From: Clavelina lepadiformis
Taxonomy: Eukaryota > Chordata > Ascidiacea > Aplousobranchia > Clavelinidae
Assembly (NCBI RefSeq): GCF_947623445.1
Contig: NC_135241.1
Location: 3,474,501 to 3,538,500, forward strand
Direction: 5' to 3'
Length of the DNA: 64,000 nt
The position numbers were made by a program, and so were the translations under genes. The notes beneath the pieces are model-generated. The model had not been told where the DNA came from. It did not search any database and saw only the letters and a list, made by a program, of their open reading frames with translations. Shown one piece after another: positions 12,644 through 28,270 of this stretch; position 1 is the stretch's first letter; each line of letters opens with the position of its first letter.

Positions 12644-14496
12644 GTCAAACATCATAAAGTTTACAACATTTTGGATTTTTCGGATGTTATACCGTGTCAT
12701 GTTATTGCATTTTACGTGTTTTTACCTGACGGTATGTCGTTAAACGTCGAATGAAACATTCAAAATGTCGAACCTTTGCTCAGTATAGAAATTCTTGCGC
12801 ATCATGTTCGTATCAACCTTTGTTTTCATTTGAAGTTTATTTGTTGTTTTAATGACAAACTCTGACATACATCAGCATTACTTCAAGGTTTTATTGTACC
12901 GACACCCGCATAAAACCTCCGTAGTATACGAGCATTTGACTATGACATGAAACTTGTGTGTGACCCTGTTTGGAATTCTTAAGCATAGATTCTAGTCTTA
13001 AATGTGCGTTTCGTTGTTCTTAGCGTGGAATAGGCGATTTCTTTATGAACATGTTTTTAGCCTCCACTTTAGATACTGCTTTATTTTCTATATCTTAGTT
13101 TTTTCCTGGCATTGCATTACCTTTCATGTGACATACACAACAAACAATACGATTTGCTTTTGCACTTTTTCTCATTTGCCCAAATTTTTAAATCTTCTGT
13201 AAAGTTACGTTTAAGAAACGTAGCAAAAACTTTTCTTCCACCTGTACAAACATTGCATTGTTTTGTTGTAAATATTTCAAGGTTTCACAACATTGCGATA
13301 CACAAAAAAGCGTTTTTCCCAGACTTTGTTTGAGATGTCTACAAATTGCTCTTCAGTTGCTTGCCCGAAAAATATTTTTGGTTAAGACCGTCGTTTTTTC
13401 CTGAAAATGTGTACAGTTTTTTCATAATGACCGAGAAGCTAATGACGAAGCTTTATGGAGTATGTGTCCTACTTTGTACAATATACGGTTTGGTGTTATG
13501 AATAAATTCATTTTCAGCATGTTTTCCAAATTACGGTATTCCACTGTTATTGAGTGAAGGCTTTCCAATGCATACTTCCATGTTTGGAAAGTAAACGAAA
13601 TCGACCAATTTCCATTTCCACAGCAGTTGCTTTGAGTTAACCCCAGCTAGTTTTACAATCTCTTCAAGCAGCAGCAGCAGACAGTGTTTGCCGAGCAAAG
13701 ATTGCTTTTAAATTCAAAATTAGTGTTACAGAAGTTAGCAAACTACTGTACAAGACACTGAGCGTACAAATGTGTATTCCAGCATGTTAAACCAGGTCTT
13801 CTAGTGCTAAATATAAACCCTTGCTGCGATCGCTACATCCTTGAAATCTTGAGGCAGCTCTCAAGGTCAGTCGAGCGACGAGTTGACCTAAAGTAACCGA
13901 AGGATCACGTCTGTTAGAGGTGTTTTGTGGGCGTGTTGTTTATGCTACCACATCCGCAGAAGAATTTGCACACTGCTAGATGAACGTCTCCCTCATTCAA
14001 TAACATTTCTCTTAAATCTTTTGTAAACATTTCATGTCAAACATACAGAACTACTGTGCTATTTCCGGTTAAAAGATTAGAAAAATTTGGAATCAATTGT
14101 ATAGTATAATCTATGCTGTGCAAGGTTTTCTGCAATACTGTTGAATAAACTGTTAAATACTAGACATCGAGATAATTCGAATTTTGTAATTCAAATCGTA
14201 CCATGACAACAAGACAGCATCTTAAGTGACAGTATCGAATCCGAACTTTTAAATGACGGGAAAGGATCTTTTTGAGAAACAGAACCGGAACCAGAAAACA
14301 AAATGTTAAACTTTTCGCAACCAAACCGAACGTGGGCCACTAAAAAGGCGAAAAAGCAGAAACCCTGTGCTGAGCCCGAGCTAAACCTTTCTGGGCAATG
14401 ACCAATAACTAGCAAGTAAACTTATTTTTAAATTTAAAAAGTCCTTAACTAAGTAGCCTAATAGCCGCTTGTCACAAAACTATCCCGAATTAATAA
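12644..14496. other. intergenic, no gene seen
   Basis: Downstream of the BCAT stop. The open frames are short and not protein-like. A short (CAG)n tract lies at about 13671-13681. An AATAAA occurs near 13500 but is too far from the stop to be assigned with confidence. Nothing else is recognisable up to the transposon end at 14497. Confidence 0.4.
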
Positions 14497-14881
14497 CACT
14501 GGTCTACAAAAACAAAAAAAAGTTTTGTTGCATGAACTTTGATGATTGACTTAGGCTAAGTTTTGGTTGCTGAATCCAATTCTGAGCTCAGAATTTCTCT
14601 ATCACGTTAGGTTTTTTCACAGCGCATTTTCCCCAATTTCATAAATTGATCAAATTTTGACTTTCGTTAGTGACGGTACGGTGAGCGTATAACAGCAACA
14701 GATCAAATATTGTTATTGAAATCACCTATGATGAAACCTCGATCGGCTGGAAGTTTTGTTGTAGCTCAGATTGACAAAGTTTTCAGTAAACTTTAATCTA
14801 GTGGTTTTCAATCTTTTTTCAATCACGGACCTCGTTTCGAATTTCGAAAATATATGTGGACGCATTCATTTTTTCTTTCGT

Positions 14882-14965
14882 ATCTCATTACTTAGTTACC
14901 ATCTTTATACATCGCGCTTGGTTTATACATCACGTTTGGTAGCTCATTACTGAGTTACCGTATTT
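14882..14965. repeat. degenerate tandem duplication inside the transposon
   Basis: Two related blocks, ctcattacttagttacc at about 14883 and ctcattactgagttacc at about 14942, are each followed by a tttat run and tatacatc. A shorter internal repeat, ggtttatacatc / catcacgtttggt, lies between them. Unit about 58 bp. Non-coding; it sits in the 5' part of the 1.8-kb element. Confidence 0.55.
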
Positions 14966-15113
14966 ATCTGTATACATCTGCCCTGGAGACTTAAAAGGCC
15001 AATGCTTTTTGTGACAGAACCCTGCTCTTTAGTAAAATGTAAACATTGTCAACAATAAGCATAACATTTTTCGTATAACGTAAAAGAAAATTGACAGCTC
15101 AAAACGAAGCCTG

Positions 15114-16008
15114 AAGTGCGTGTTACTTCACAATGGAAATAAATATGCATCGATTACAGTAGGGCATTCTGTGACTCTCAAAGAAACGTATGAAAACATT
15201 AAGGATGTGCTGGAAACACTGAAGTACAGTGATCATGGCTGGGGATTATGTGTAGACATAAAAATAATGAACCTTCTGTTAGGACAGCAAGGTGGTTACA
15301 CTAAATACCCTTGTTTTCTCTGCTACTGGGATAGCAGAGCCATAGATGAGCATTGGATAAAAGATAAGTAGCCAGAAAGGAGCAGTTTAACACCTGGAGA
15401 GAAAAGTATCATTCATAACCCGTTAGTAGATACCAAGAAGATCATCCTGCTGCTACTTCCCATCAAACTTGGGGCAATGAATTGATATGCTAAGGCTTTT
15501 GATCACAATGGAGATTGCTTTAAGTACATCTGCTAAGCCTTCCCAAGTCTCAGTGAAGAAAAGAAAGAAAAAGGCTTGAGTTTTTAGTGGCCCACAAATA
15601 AAGAAGCTGCTCAGAGATCCAAACTTTGCAGCATCAATGAACACAGTTGAAGCAAGGGCTTGGAATGCCTTTTCTTTAGTTGTTAGTAACACCTTCGGCA
15701 ACAGAAAGGCAGAGAACTATCGAGACCTCTTAAAAGAAATGTTATCTAGCATGCAAGAGATGAAATACAATATGAGCATAAAGCCACATTTTCTGAAAAA
15801 TCATTTAGATTACTTCTCTGAAAACCTTGGGGACTTCAGTGAAGAATAAGGTGAGCGCTTTCACTAAGACATTAGAGTGATATGAAAGAGTGCTACCAAG
15901 GCCGATGGGACTGCCACATGATGGCAGATGACTGCTGGAACTTGAAGAGAGAAAATTACACCACTACCCATAAACGAAAGCCATTAAAACGACAATTTTC
16001 GAGCTCTT
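15114..16008 (+). pseudogene. transposon-associated protein, 5'-truncated and frame-disrupted
   Basis: Reading begins in mid-protein at about 15114 (VLLHNGNKYASITVGHS) and continues to a stop near 15371. It passes through a conserved block with LLGQQGGYTKYPCFLCYWDS, including a CFLC knuckle. It resumes in other frames: a segment with SEEKKKA near 15550, then 15637-15849 (MNTVEARAWNAFSLVVSN, MSIKPHFLKNHLDYF, ENLGDFSEE). It then shifts to about 15888-16008 (CYQGRWDCHMMADDCWNLKR), ending in a lysine/arginine-rich tail and stop. I recognise this as a repetitive protein family common in invertebrate genomes and usually annotated as uncharacterised. Its enzymatic role is not established to my knowledge. 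Several frameshifts and stops make this copy non-functional. It lies inside matched terminal repeats (14497-16316). Confidence 0.75.
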
Positions 16009-16316
16009 AAAGATTGTGGTATTTCTGTATCATTACATTGATTGTTCAACGGTTAGTTTCTAGTTATGTTTTTTAAATGATTTCGAGACTTTGCGTTCGT
16101 GTTTTGCATGATTAAGCGTTCCAGCAGTTTTGATTGAAACAACCTCTACATTTCAAGGCGATTTCCGATTTGCGGTATTATTTATAATGAACATATATAT
16201 TATCTCAAAAACGTGATGTGATAAAAAAAAAATAATGCCAGATTCGGATTCAGCGCCCCAAAATTAGGTAAAAAAGACCCCAACACAGTCTGCCGCAAAA
16301 ACCGTGTTGACCAGTG

Positions 16317-16711
16317 TAAGCTATAGTGCTATTTGGGTAACATATTAGTTGAAGAAAGCAATGATGCTAATTAACCGCAAATGTCATCTAAACTTGGAGA
16401 GAACCATATTTGTGCATTGTGCAAGTTTGCTGAACCTTACACTGGAACGAAGTTGGCTAAACATGTGCATACAATAGAAACTCGAACCGGTAAAAAAATT
16501 TTTGTAAAACCTAGCCTAAGCAACTGAAAGTTGATACTTTGTTTTCAACCATACATTTTGTAAAAGCTGTTACTTTGCGTTCTTGTTAAAACTCCAAATT
16601 TCACTTCATCAAACGCGTTTTTGTAGCATAGCCTGCATATGGGCATAGCCTATACTGTTCGATTCTATAGGCCCTATTGCCTATAGAATCTATCGATAGT
16701 ATAGATAGCTT
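16317..16711. other. intergenic, no gene seen
   Basis: No coding exon is evident. A short palindromic run around ctatagaatctatcgatagtatagatag (16680-16707) lies just before the foldback element. The 9-bp direct repeat agatagctt at 16703-16711 is the left target duplication of the next feature. Confidence 0.4.
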
Positions 16712-17226
16712 GGTTCCACGACATATGGCCGCGGGAAAGTGGCCGCGAACAAACTCACCGGGGTCAACTGAACGTGACGTAAATTGACCGCAGACAAACT
16801 GACTGTGACATAAACTGGCCGGCGATCAAATTAACCGTCGATAAATTGGCCGGCGATCAAATTAACCGACGACAAATTGGCCGTCAAAAGGTCAAAATTC
16901 TAATTCACTATCTAGTCACTTCTGTTTATTTCAATAAACGTTTCAATGTGTATTGAAATAAAAAACAATTTTGTTAAAAACAAAGGAAATAGTTACAAAC
17001 AAATATTTACTTTACATATCATATACTACCGAGTTTAAAATTTTGACCTTTTGACGGCCAATTTGTCGCCGGTGAATTTGATCGCCGGCCAATTTATCGA
17101 CGGTTAATTTGATCGCCGGCCAGTTTATGTCACAGTCAGTTTGTCTGCGGTCAATTTACGTCACGTTCAGTTGACCCCGGTGAGTTTGTTCGCGGCCACT
17201 TTCCCGCGGCCATATGTCGTGCTCCC
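16712..17226. mobile_element. 515-bp palindromic foldback element with 9-bp target duplication
   Basis: Two inverted arms of about 185 bp (about 16716-16900 and 17038-17222) are nearly identical. Termini are ggttccacgacatatgg on the left and gggagcacgacatatgg on the right (reverse strand). The 9-mer agatagctt flanks it at 16703-16711 and 17227-17235. The arms are built of short degenerate direct repeats of the type aaattggccgncgatcaaattaaccg, with tgacgtaaa also present. The 137-bp spacer is AT-rich and non-coding. Long terminal inverted repeats plus a 9-bp duplication are the signature of Mutator-like (MULE) non-autonomous elements. That assignment is inference, since no transposase is present. 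The high arm identity and perfect duplication suggest a fairly recent insertion. Confidence 0.8.
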
Positions 17227-17235
17227 AGATAGCTT

Positions 17236-19134
17236 GCATTTTGTTCACCAGAGCAACTACCACTTCAACTCTTTGTCATCATCTTGTGATTGAATCTATA
17301 TATGATTGCACGCAAATAAATATGATATGGTTTTGTTACTGGGACAAAATTTATGAAACTTAGTAAATATCAGGCATTTTTTATTTACTCTTTCCTAAAA
17401 GAAAAGAATTAATGCTTTGCTTTTTTCATAGTAAAAGCGGCAATAGCACTGTACTGTTCCTAATATAAGCTGCGGTATGCATTTTTTTATTCGGTCCAAT
17501 TTATGTGGCTTAAAGACTATTTAAGGGCAGCTTATAGACAAGGAATGGCTTTGTTTTTGTTGTTTTAAATGTTTTTCAATATCTTGCTAATCTAACAACG
17601 TAATCCTACAAGATTATGCAAACATACATTCTTATGTATATTTATTGTCGGTTCTACCAACTCGTCTAGTATTCAGTGCATCCTTTCAACAGAGTACATG
17701 GCGTAATTTTGATAAAATATGAGTTTTGTCAAAGGTTTTTATTTCTAACGATAATTCTTGGCGCTGCTCCATGGTCGGCTCGTTGCAATTGAAGAATTAC
17801 GGTATGCAAGAAAATACAGTGGTGATGTGATTCTATTTAATCTTTGATATTTCAAATTTAAAATATATGTGAAAAATTAGATAATAGAAGAAAATACTAT
17901 ACTTTTACTGAGTACAGGAATTCTATTTTATAATATAATATTTTTTCTAAAATTTATTTTGTCGTAGTGTCGCAGAAATCCAAAATTTAGGCCTACTCTA
18001 CTAGAGAATACTGTATTTTGGTAAATCAGATTTACTCAGTAGGAAAAAGTGGTTTCCGCATTGCAACATGCGCAATCATCATTTCAAGGTTTTGTCAAAA
18101 GTGGATCGTAAACACAACACAAACTTTGTTTTGTATGAGCTGTAAGCTTTGCATTAATTTGGTTGTTTTTAACATACTCGTGCATTGATGACAGTCTTTT
18201 CTGATGTTATGTGAACAATAGTGTGAATGAGCTACTGAATAAACTGTATGAACTTTACTATAGTCTTTTCTGATTGAGTAATATAAGATTTTTAGTTTAT
18301 TAGGCTATAGGCCTAGTCAATCAGTAGCTTTTAAGTGTCACCCTCAGAGTTGTTCACGACATACGTCAATGTGGAGAATTGTGAATGCCATTTCTAGTTT
18401 CATTTGCTGAATTAACAGTTTCACCAGTTTGTTTACACTTTTCGGTTGGGTTTAATGGCCGTGCTAACCATTATTCATTTTTATCATTTGGTTACATTAT
18501 TCTTGCACGTTTTAAGCCTTTTGGGTTTGCTTCTTTTTCCTAGTGATTTATCACGATATAGGCTAATGGTCAGGATTTTACTTTGGAAACCCAAGATCTC
18601 GGCAAAAGCAAAATTCTGGAGTAATGTTTTCCAAACCAGGTCTTTTGCATTGTGGCTGTGGACACGAAGGCTTTTAAAAGGGACGGGCGAAAAATGGCAG
18701 GTCATTTTAGCATACTACAGTACTAGTGATTCTGTGTGCAATGCTGTTTTGAAAAAATAATCTTGTCCTCTTCAGTAGGTATCATACCTGCCATCTTCTG
18801 CAGTCACACTTTTATAGGCTGTCATAAGAAAGTCTGCCACTATTATACTAAAAAGAAATTGTCCCCTCTAACTCCAAGCTATTTACTTAATTTTTTGTAA
18901 ACCTTACTTGAAAATTCCAACGTCTGAACATAGTAGTATAGCCCTAATCATCTATCTGCAAATCTAAATGCAACTTCCATTTGGACTCAACTAACTAAAA
19001 TAATCTTTATAACCTTGCTTCTAATCTAACTGCTTATATTTTGAACGACAGGCGTGTGACCTACTGACTGTGAAACAGTCACTATAGTTATTAAACTTTA
19101 TCAGGTGGTGATAATTTATTATTACTTGTCAGTG
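17236..19134. other. intergenic, contains a dispersed-repeat end
   Basis: No coding exon was recognised. The 104-codon open frame at 18446-18760 has no family features. From about 19016 to 19089 the sequence resembles 31221-31292 (see repeat entry). Just before the next gene, tacttgtcag at 19124-19132 places an AG two bases before the start codon, which could be a trans-splice or UTR acceptor. Confidence 0.4.
19016..19089. repeat. dispersed repeat, copy 1
   Basis: The core gacagg-cgtgtgacctactgactgtgaaacagtcact matches 31250-31287 with scattered differences (gacaggtttatgacctacttatggtgaaagagtcact). Upstream both copies have a cttctaa-ctaac stretch. The core itself contains an imperfect inverted repeat (gtgac...gtcac). 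Copy 1 ends about 45 bp before a SMIM12-like start codon, so it may form part of that gene's promoter or 5' UTR. The class is unknown. Confidence 0.5.
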
Positions 19135-19389
19135 ATGTTACCAGCATTTTGGATACTTGCCCGGACATATGCACCAGTGGTATTATTGCCGGCTACAATT
19201 GCGGTTGGATTTGTTGGATATCACTTTGAATGGTGGTTGAAACAAGACGTTGATCAGGCCAATGATAGGCAAAGCGTGTTACAGAATCGTGAAGAACGGA
19301 TTCTACAAAAACTTTTTTCACATTACGAAGCTGCTGAGGAAGAAAATAAAACAAACAAGAATATTAGAAAAACAATTTTTGATAAGTAG
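19135..19389 (+). CDS. SMIM12: SMIM12-like small mitochondrial/integral membrane protein, copy A (84 aa)
   Basis: Single exon. The N-terminal half matches the SMIM12 (C1orf212) family: MLPAFWILARTYAPVVLLPA, a membrane segment at about residues 7-29, then the invariant-looking VGYHFEWW at 27-34. An acidic/basic helical stretch NREERILQKL (51-60) and the C-terminal motif RKTIFDK follow. SMIM12 proteins are about 90 aa with one membrane segment, and their role is poorly known. The ATG at 19135 is chosen because homology begins there. An AG two bases upstream (cag-tg-ATG) looks like a splice or trans-splice acceptor. It is paralogous to the gene at 21368, with MMACHC between them. Identity is high at the N terminus and at the TIFD tail, and low between. 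Confidence 0.85.
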   Translation: MLPAFWILARTYAPVVLLPATIAVGFVGYHFEWWLKQDVDQANDRQSVLQNREERILQKLFSHYEAAEEENKTNKNIRKTIFDK

Positions 19390-19911
19390 AAGTTTATTGG
19401 CTCTGTTTTCATTGCCATGTGCACACGAAAAAGGCAGGCCAACATGTATTTCTACTACACCAACAGTTGAAGAGTGTTTCCATGTAGTGAACACACATTG
19501 CCTAGAGCCCAGTAAAAAGCACTGCAATGTGATGTGATTTGCCATTTCTTTAAAAACTACACCTCATTAGTAGCATGTTTTGAAGAATTATTTGCCAAAT
19601 TTTATTCTTGTTGCTTCTGTTTATCTTTCTACTTTATTGTTTGTTGCATAGATGTTTCATTTTTAGTATCAATATATATATATTTAATAATCAATTTCCA
19701 TTGTTAGTTACTTATAATAGATAGGAGTTTGGTGCGTTAGCATGTAAAAGTAATATAGGTCTACCCAAATTTTGAAACTTATTTTTTAAATTTAAGTATA
19801 TAATCATATCAACATCATTGTTCCTGATGTTTAGGAAACAGGAAGCTATATGATTTTCATTTAGGTTCTTACATATAATGTCATTTTATACATTGCAAAT
19901 GTGAATGCAAT
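19390..19911. other. spacer between SMIM12-like A and MMACHC
   Basis: About 520 bp, AT-rich, with a short (TA)n tract near 19673-19683. No coding exon. A possible acceptor (ttcatttag, about 19856-19864) lies about 48 bp upstream of the MMACHC start codon. Confidence 0.4.
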
Positions 19912-20772
19912 ATGCTATCGTCTCAAGAAGTTTATGACACTTTAAATGGATATTTAAAGTCACTTGGTATGGAAGTTTACTTGTTTAAACTTGCAAATTA
20001 TAATGAAATGGTGACAAAACCATTCAAATTTCAATTTGATGGTAACACCGTTTGTGCGGTTATACTTACTGTGCCATCGTTCTTTGAAGATGCATTTTTG
20101 CCATATATAAGGAATACAGATGTCAAATCCTTGGTCAGAGATCCAATTGATAGCTGTATTGCATTTCATGTCAACAAAGCTGTAAGTTTGTTGAAAGACC
20201 AAAATGTGACTGTCATGTATGACTACGAACTCACGCCTAATCGTAGACCAAAAGTTCTTGTGCAGACTGCGGCGCATGTTGCAGGGGCAGCTTTCTACTA
20301 TCAGAGGAAACATGCTTTGCTTAACGGAAGTGGAGTATGTTCCACCACTGTTCATTGTTCAGATTCTGTTACTGACGTCCATTTCTCTTCTCAGGCTGAA
20401 TATGGACTCCAGTCTGAATTCAATAATAATGATGTCAACTGTGCTGCAGCTTCCTCTGATCCGTGGGATGCAAAGAAAAATATTTTTGGAGCTTGCATTC
20501 ATCCTCGATATGGCGGTTGGTTTGCGATCAGAAGTGTTCTGATCTTTCATAACCTTGTCAATAAAAATCTTCATCAGTCAGAACCTGTGGATTGCGTCAG
20601 CACAAGAGAACAACGTATTGAGTTGCTGAATCGATTTAACGGTAATTGGCAGGATTGGTCATATAGAGACATAATTTCAGTTGAGGCAAAGTACAGTGAA
20701 ATTCAGAGAAAGTATTTCGCAACACTTCCGAAAGATAGACTAAAATTATTGTCTGAGCTGGCTCTTACTTAA
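19912..20772 (+). CDS. MMACHC: MMACHC, cobalamin trafficking/processing protein CblC (286 aa as one exon)
   Basis: The product binds incoming cobalamin in the cytosol and removes its upper axial ligand (decyanation, or dealkylation with glutathione). It then passes the cofactor on for methylcobalamin and adenosylcobalamin synthesis. The sequence shows the family hallmarks: NRRPKVLVQTAAHVAGAAFY (residues 110-129) with His122, and CIHPRYGGWFAIR (195-207) with Cys195 and Arg207. These correspond by alignment to human His122, Cys149 and Arg161. WQDWSYRD (246-253) also fits. Start and overall length match the family, except for about 45 extra, low-complexity residues at 135-182 between the YYQR and DPW motifs. 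Within this insertion, 20335-20394 has intron-like ends and is exactly 60 nt in frame. If spliced (exons 19912-20334 and 20395-20772) the product is 266 aa. Not part of a tight operon: the spacers to the neighbours are more than 500 bp. Confidence 0.95.
   Translation: MLSSQEVYDTLNGYLKSLGMEVYLFKLANYNEMVTKPFKFQFDGNTVCAVILTVPSFFEDAFLPYIRNTDVKSLVRDPIDSCIAFHVNKAVSLLKDQNVTVMYDYELTPNRRPKVLVQTAAHVAGAAFYYQRKHALLNGSGVCSTTVHCSDSVTDVHFSSQAEYGLQSEFNNNDVNCAAASSDPWDAKKNIFGACIHPRYGGWFAIRSVLIFHNLVNKNLHQSEPVDCVSTREQRIELLNRFNGNWQDWSYRDIISVEAKYSEIQRKYFATLPKDRLKLLSELALT
20335..20394 (+). other. possible retained intron / exitron within MMACHC
   Basis: The segment starts GTATGT and ends in a pyrimidine-rich ttctcttctcag. 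It is 60 nt long, in phase 0 and without a stop, so both spliced and unspliced forms keep frame. It encodes residues 142-161, which have no counterpart in the family as I know it. Confidence 0.55.
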
Positions 20773-21367
20773 TTTTATTTTCATCTATACCTTAGCTGGC
20801 TGGTAATCCAAGCAGCTTGCTTTTACATATAATTATTGCACGCTTATCTTATATCATGTCTCTATATCTTTTGCAAACTTCATTTAATTTGCTTTGTGTG
20901 GTATTGAATTTACACAATGTCTGGTCGAAGTGCTAGTCATTTATATATAATACGTATACATTTCATTATATGCACAAGGTTAGTAATCCGATTTTAACAT
21001 AAGTACATCAATTTAGATTGCACAATATAAGTAATTGCACATATAGCCCAGGTTTTGAATATTATTATACAGCATATTGTATTGCATGTTTAAGTCATTT
21101 TTGTCATACAAATTACCATTTTAAAGACTGTGCTTGTTATACACTTATTCATAAACATGTTATACAACTTATTTGTAAACATGCTATACAACTTATTTGT
21201 AAACATGTTTTATTGTTCCAAAGTTCCTCTCAACTACCACATACTTATGCAAACATATTAATTTTCTTCAGATAGAAGTTTGAGCTTACACAGTTTTTAT
21301 ATTGCTTTGTTTACAAAAAAGTTTTTCATCCCTGCTTTGTTGAGTTGGAAGATCCTAAGTTGTTGCA
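20773..21367. other. spacer between MMACHC and SMIM12-like B
   Basis: No coding exon recognised. It contains a 24-bp tandem repeat (about 2.5 copies of aaacatgytatacaacttatttgt, 21153-21206). Two AGs after pyrimidines (ttttcttcag near 21262-21271 and ttacacag near 21285-21292) could be 5'-UTR or trans-splice acceptors for the next gene. Confidence 0.4.
21153..21206. repeat. 24-bp tandem repeat
   Basis: aaacatgttatacaacttat-ttgt is followed by aaacatgctatacaacttat-ttgt and a partial third copy aaacatgtttta. Non-coding, in the MMACHC to SMIM12-like B spacer. Confidence 0.7.
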
Positions 21368-21613
21368 ATGCTTCCTTTGATTCGACTATTAGCAAGAAGA
21401 TACGGCCCTGTACTGCTACTACCCTTTACGATACCAATTGGTCTAATTGGCTATCACTTTGAATGGTGGTTTAAAAAGGGACTAGACCAAGCAGAGGACA
21501 AACCAAGTATTTCAAATAACCGAGAAGAACGCAATTTGAAAGAACTGGATTGTAAAAACCAAGTTGCTGGGAAAACCGATGGAATGAAGGCAAAGAGAAC
21601 TATTTTTGATTGA
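21368..21613 (+). CDS. SMIM12: SMIM12-like small integral membrane protein, copy B (81 aa)
   Basis: Single exon, starting MLPLIRLLARRYGPVLLLPF. It has one membrane segment (about residues 8-29), the family motif GYHFEWW (28-34), then an acidic linker (LDQAEDKPS), NREERNLKEL (51-60), and a basic tail closing KRTIFD. It clearly shares ancestry with the gene at 19135: LARxYxPVxLLPxTI, GYHFEWW, DQAxD, NREER and TIFD are kept. The middle and tail differ, so both copies may be functional. The duplicates lie in the same orientation, separated by MMACHC. Function of the family is poorly known. Location in a mitochondrial membrane is inference from the family. Confidence 0.85.
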   Translation: MLPLIRLLARRYGPVLLLPFTIPIGLIGYHFEWWFKKGLDQAEDKPSISNNREERNLKELDCKNQVAGKTDGMKAKRTIFD

Positions 21614-22045
21614 GTTTCATATAAATGCTTGTGATTTTTACCTATATATGGTAAGATATGTGTTTTACTGTTCAGTTTTGCTTTCACTATGCACATAATT
21701 ATAAATGAGAATTATACCGTTTAAGTTTTTATTTTGCTGTTTTACATTGTTGTATTTACAGGTTCTTGAAAAATGTACATTTACAAGTCTCGTATCGCTC
21801 TTTGCCTTGTAGTAGCTGCTTTACTTTAACTTTTTGCTTAGATTTTGTGTAAAAAGTGTTTTGTGTGGTGTGTTATGTTGACATGTTCTGTCAGCAAGCA
21901 TTTGTTATTAAGTTACAGTATCAACAGTATCAACTTAAGCCAGAGAAATGTGTTAAATTTCATTATACTGTTATTAACAATGAAATTACATCTCTTCGAT
22001 CATCTTAGCAATTGACATGAATACCAGTAAAACTAAGATTTAAAG
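21614..22045. other. intergenic before LONP1
   Basis: About 430 bp, AT-rich, no coding exon. It must contain the 3' end of SMIM12-like B and the promoter or 5' UTR of LONP1. No clear TATA box or polyadenylation signal can be assigned. Confidence 0.4.
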
Positions 22046-28095
<6,050 letters not shown>

Positions 28096-28264
28096 CTTTT
28101 GAAATTTTACCGAAAAAATTTTCTCTATATTTACTGGGGCAGTCTCGTTGCAATTTCAGGAATCAAGATGCTTTCAGCCCCGGCAATACGCACCAGATAC
28201 GCGGAGCATATTGAGTAAGAAACGAGACAACCTTTGCGCGCTTACTATTGTCAGTAAAATTTTG

Positions 28265-28270
28265 AATAAA
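28265..28270 (+). terminator. polyadenylation signal of LONP1 (AATAAA)
   Basis: AATAAA lies about 170 bp after the LONP1 stop codon, the first such hexamer downstream. Use in vivo is inferred. Confidence 0.5.

Larger units (their letters stand above)
14497..16316 (+). mobile_element. DNA transposon copy, 1.8 kb, with terminal inverted repeats and TAA duplication
   Basis: The left end at 14497 reads cactggtctaca and the right end at 16316 reads, on the reverse strand, cactggtcaaca. Both are flanked by TAA (14494-14496 and 16317-16319), which looks like a 3-bp target duplication. Between them lies the broken coding region described separately (15114-16008). The 5' part (14510-15110) is non-coding and holds a degenerate tandem duplication of about 58 bp at 14882-14965 built on a ctcattact-agttacc motif. 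The 3' part ends in an A-rich, untranslated tract. A 3-bp TAA duplication is seen in PIF/Harbinger elements, but the ends do not identify the superfamily. The N-terminal coding part seems missing, so this copy is probably non-autonomous. Confidence 0.7.

Noticed and set aside
18446..18760. 104-codon plus-strand frame rich in Leu/Phe
   Set aside because: No motif or conserved pattern; likely chance in AT-rich DNA.
19135..21613. SMIM12-A / MMACHC / SMIM12-B as a tight tunicate-style operon
   Set aside because: Spacers are about 520 and 595 bp, whereas such operons usually have almost no intercistronic DNA. Sites resembling trans-splice acceptors are noted separately.
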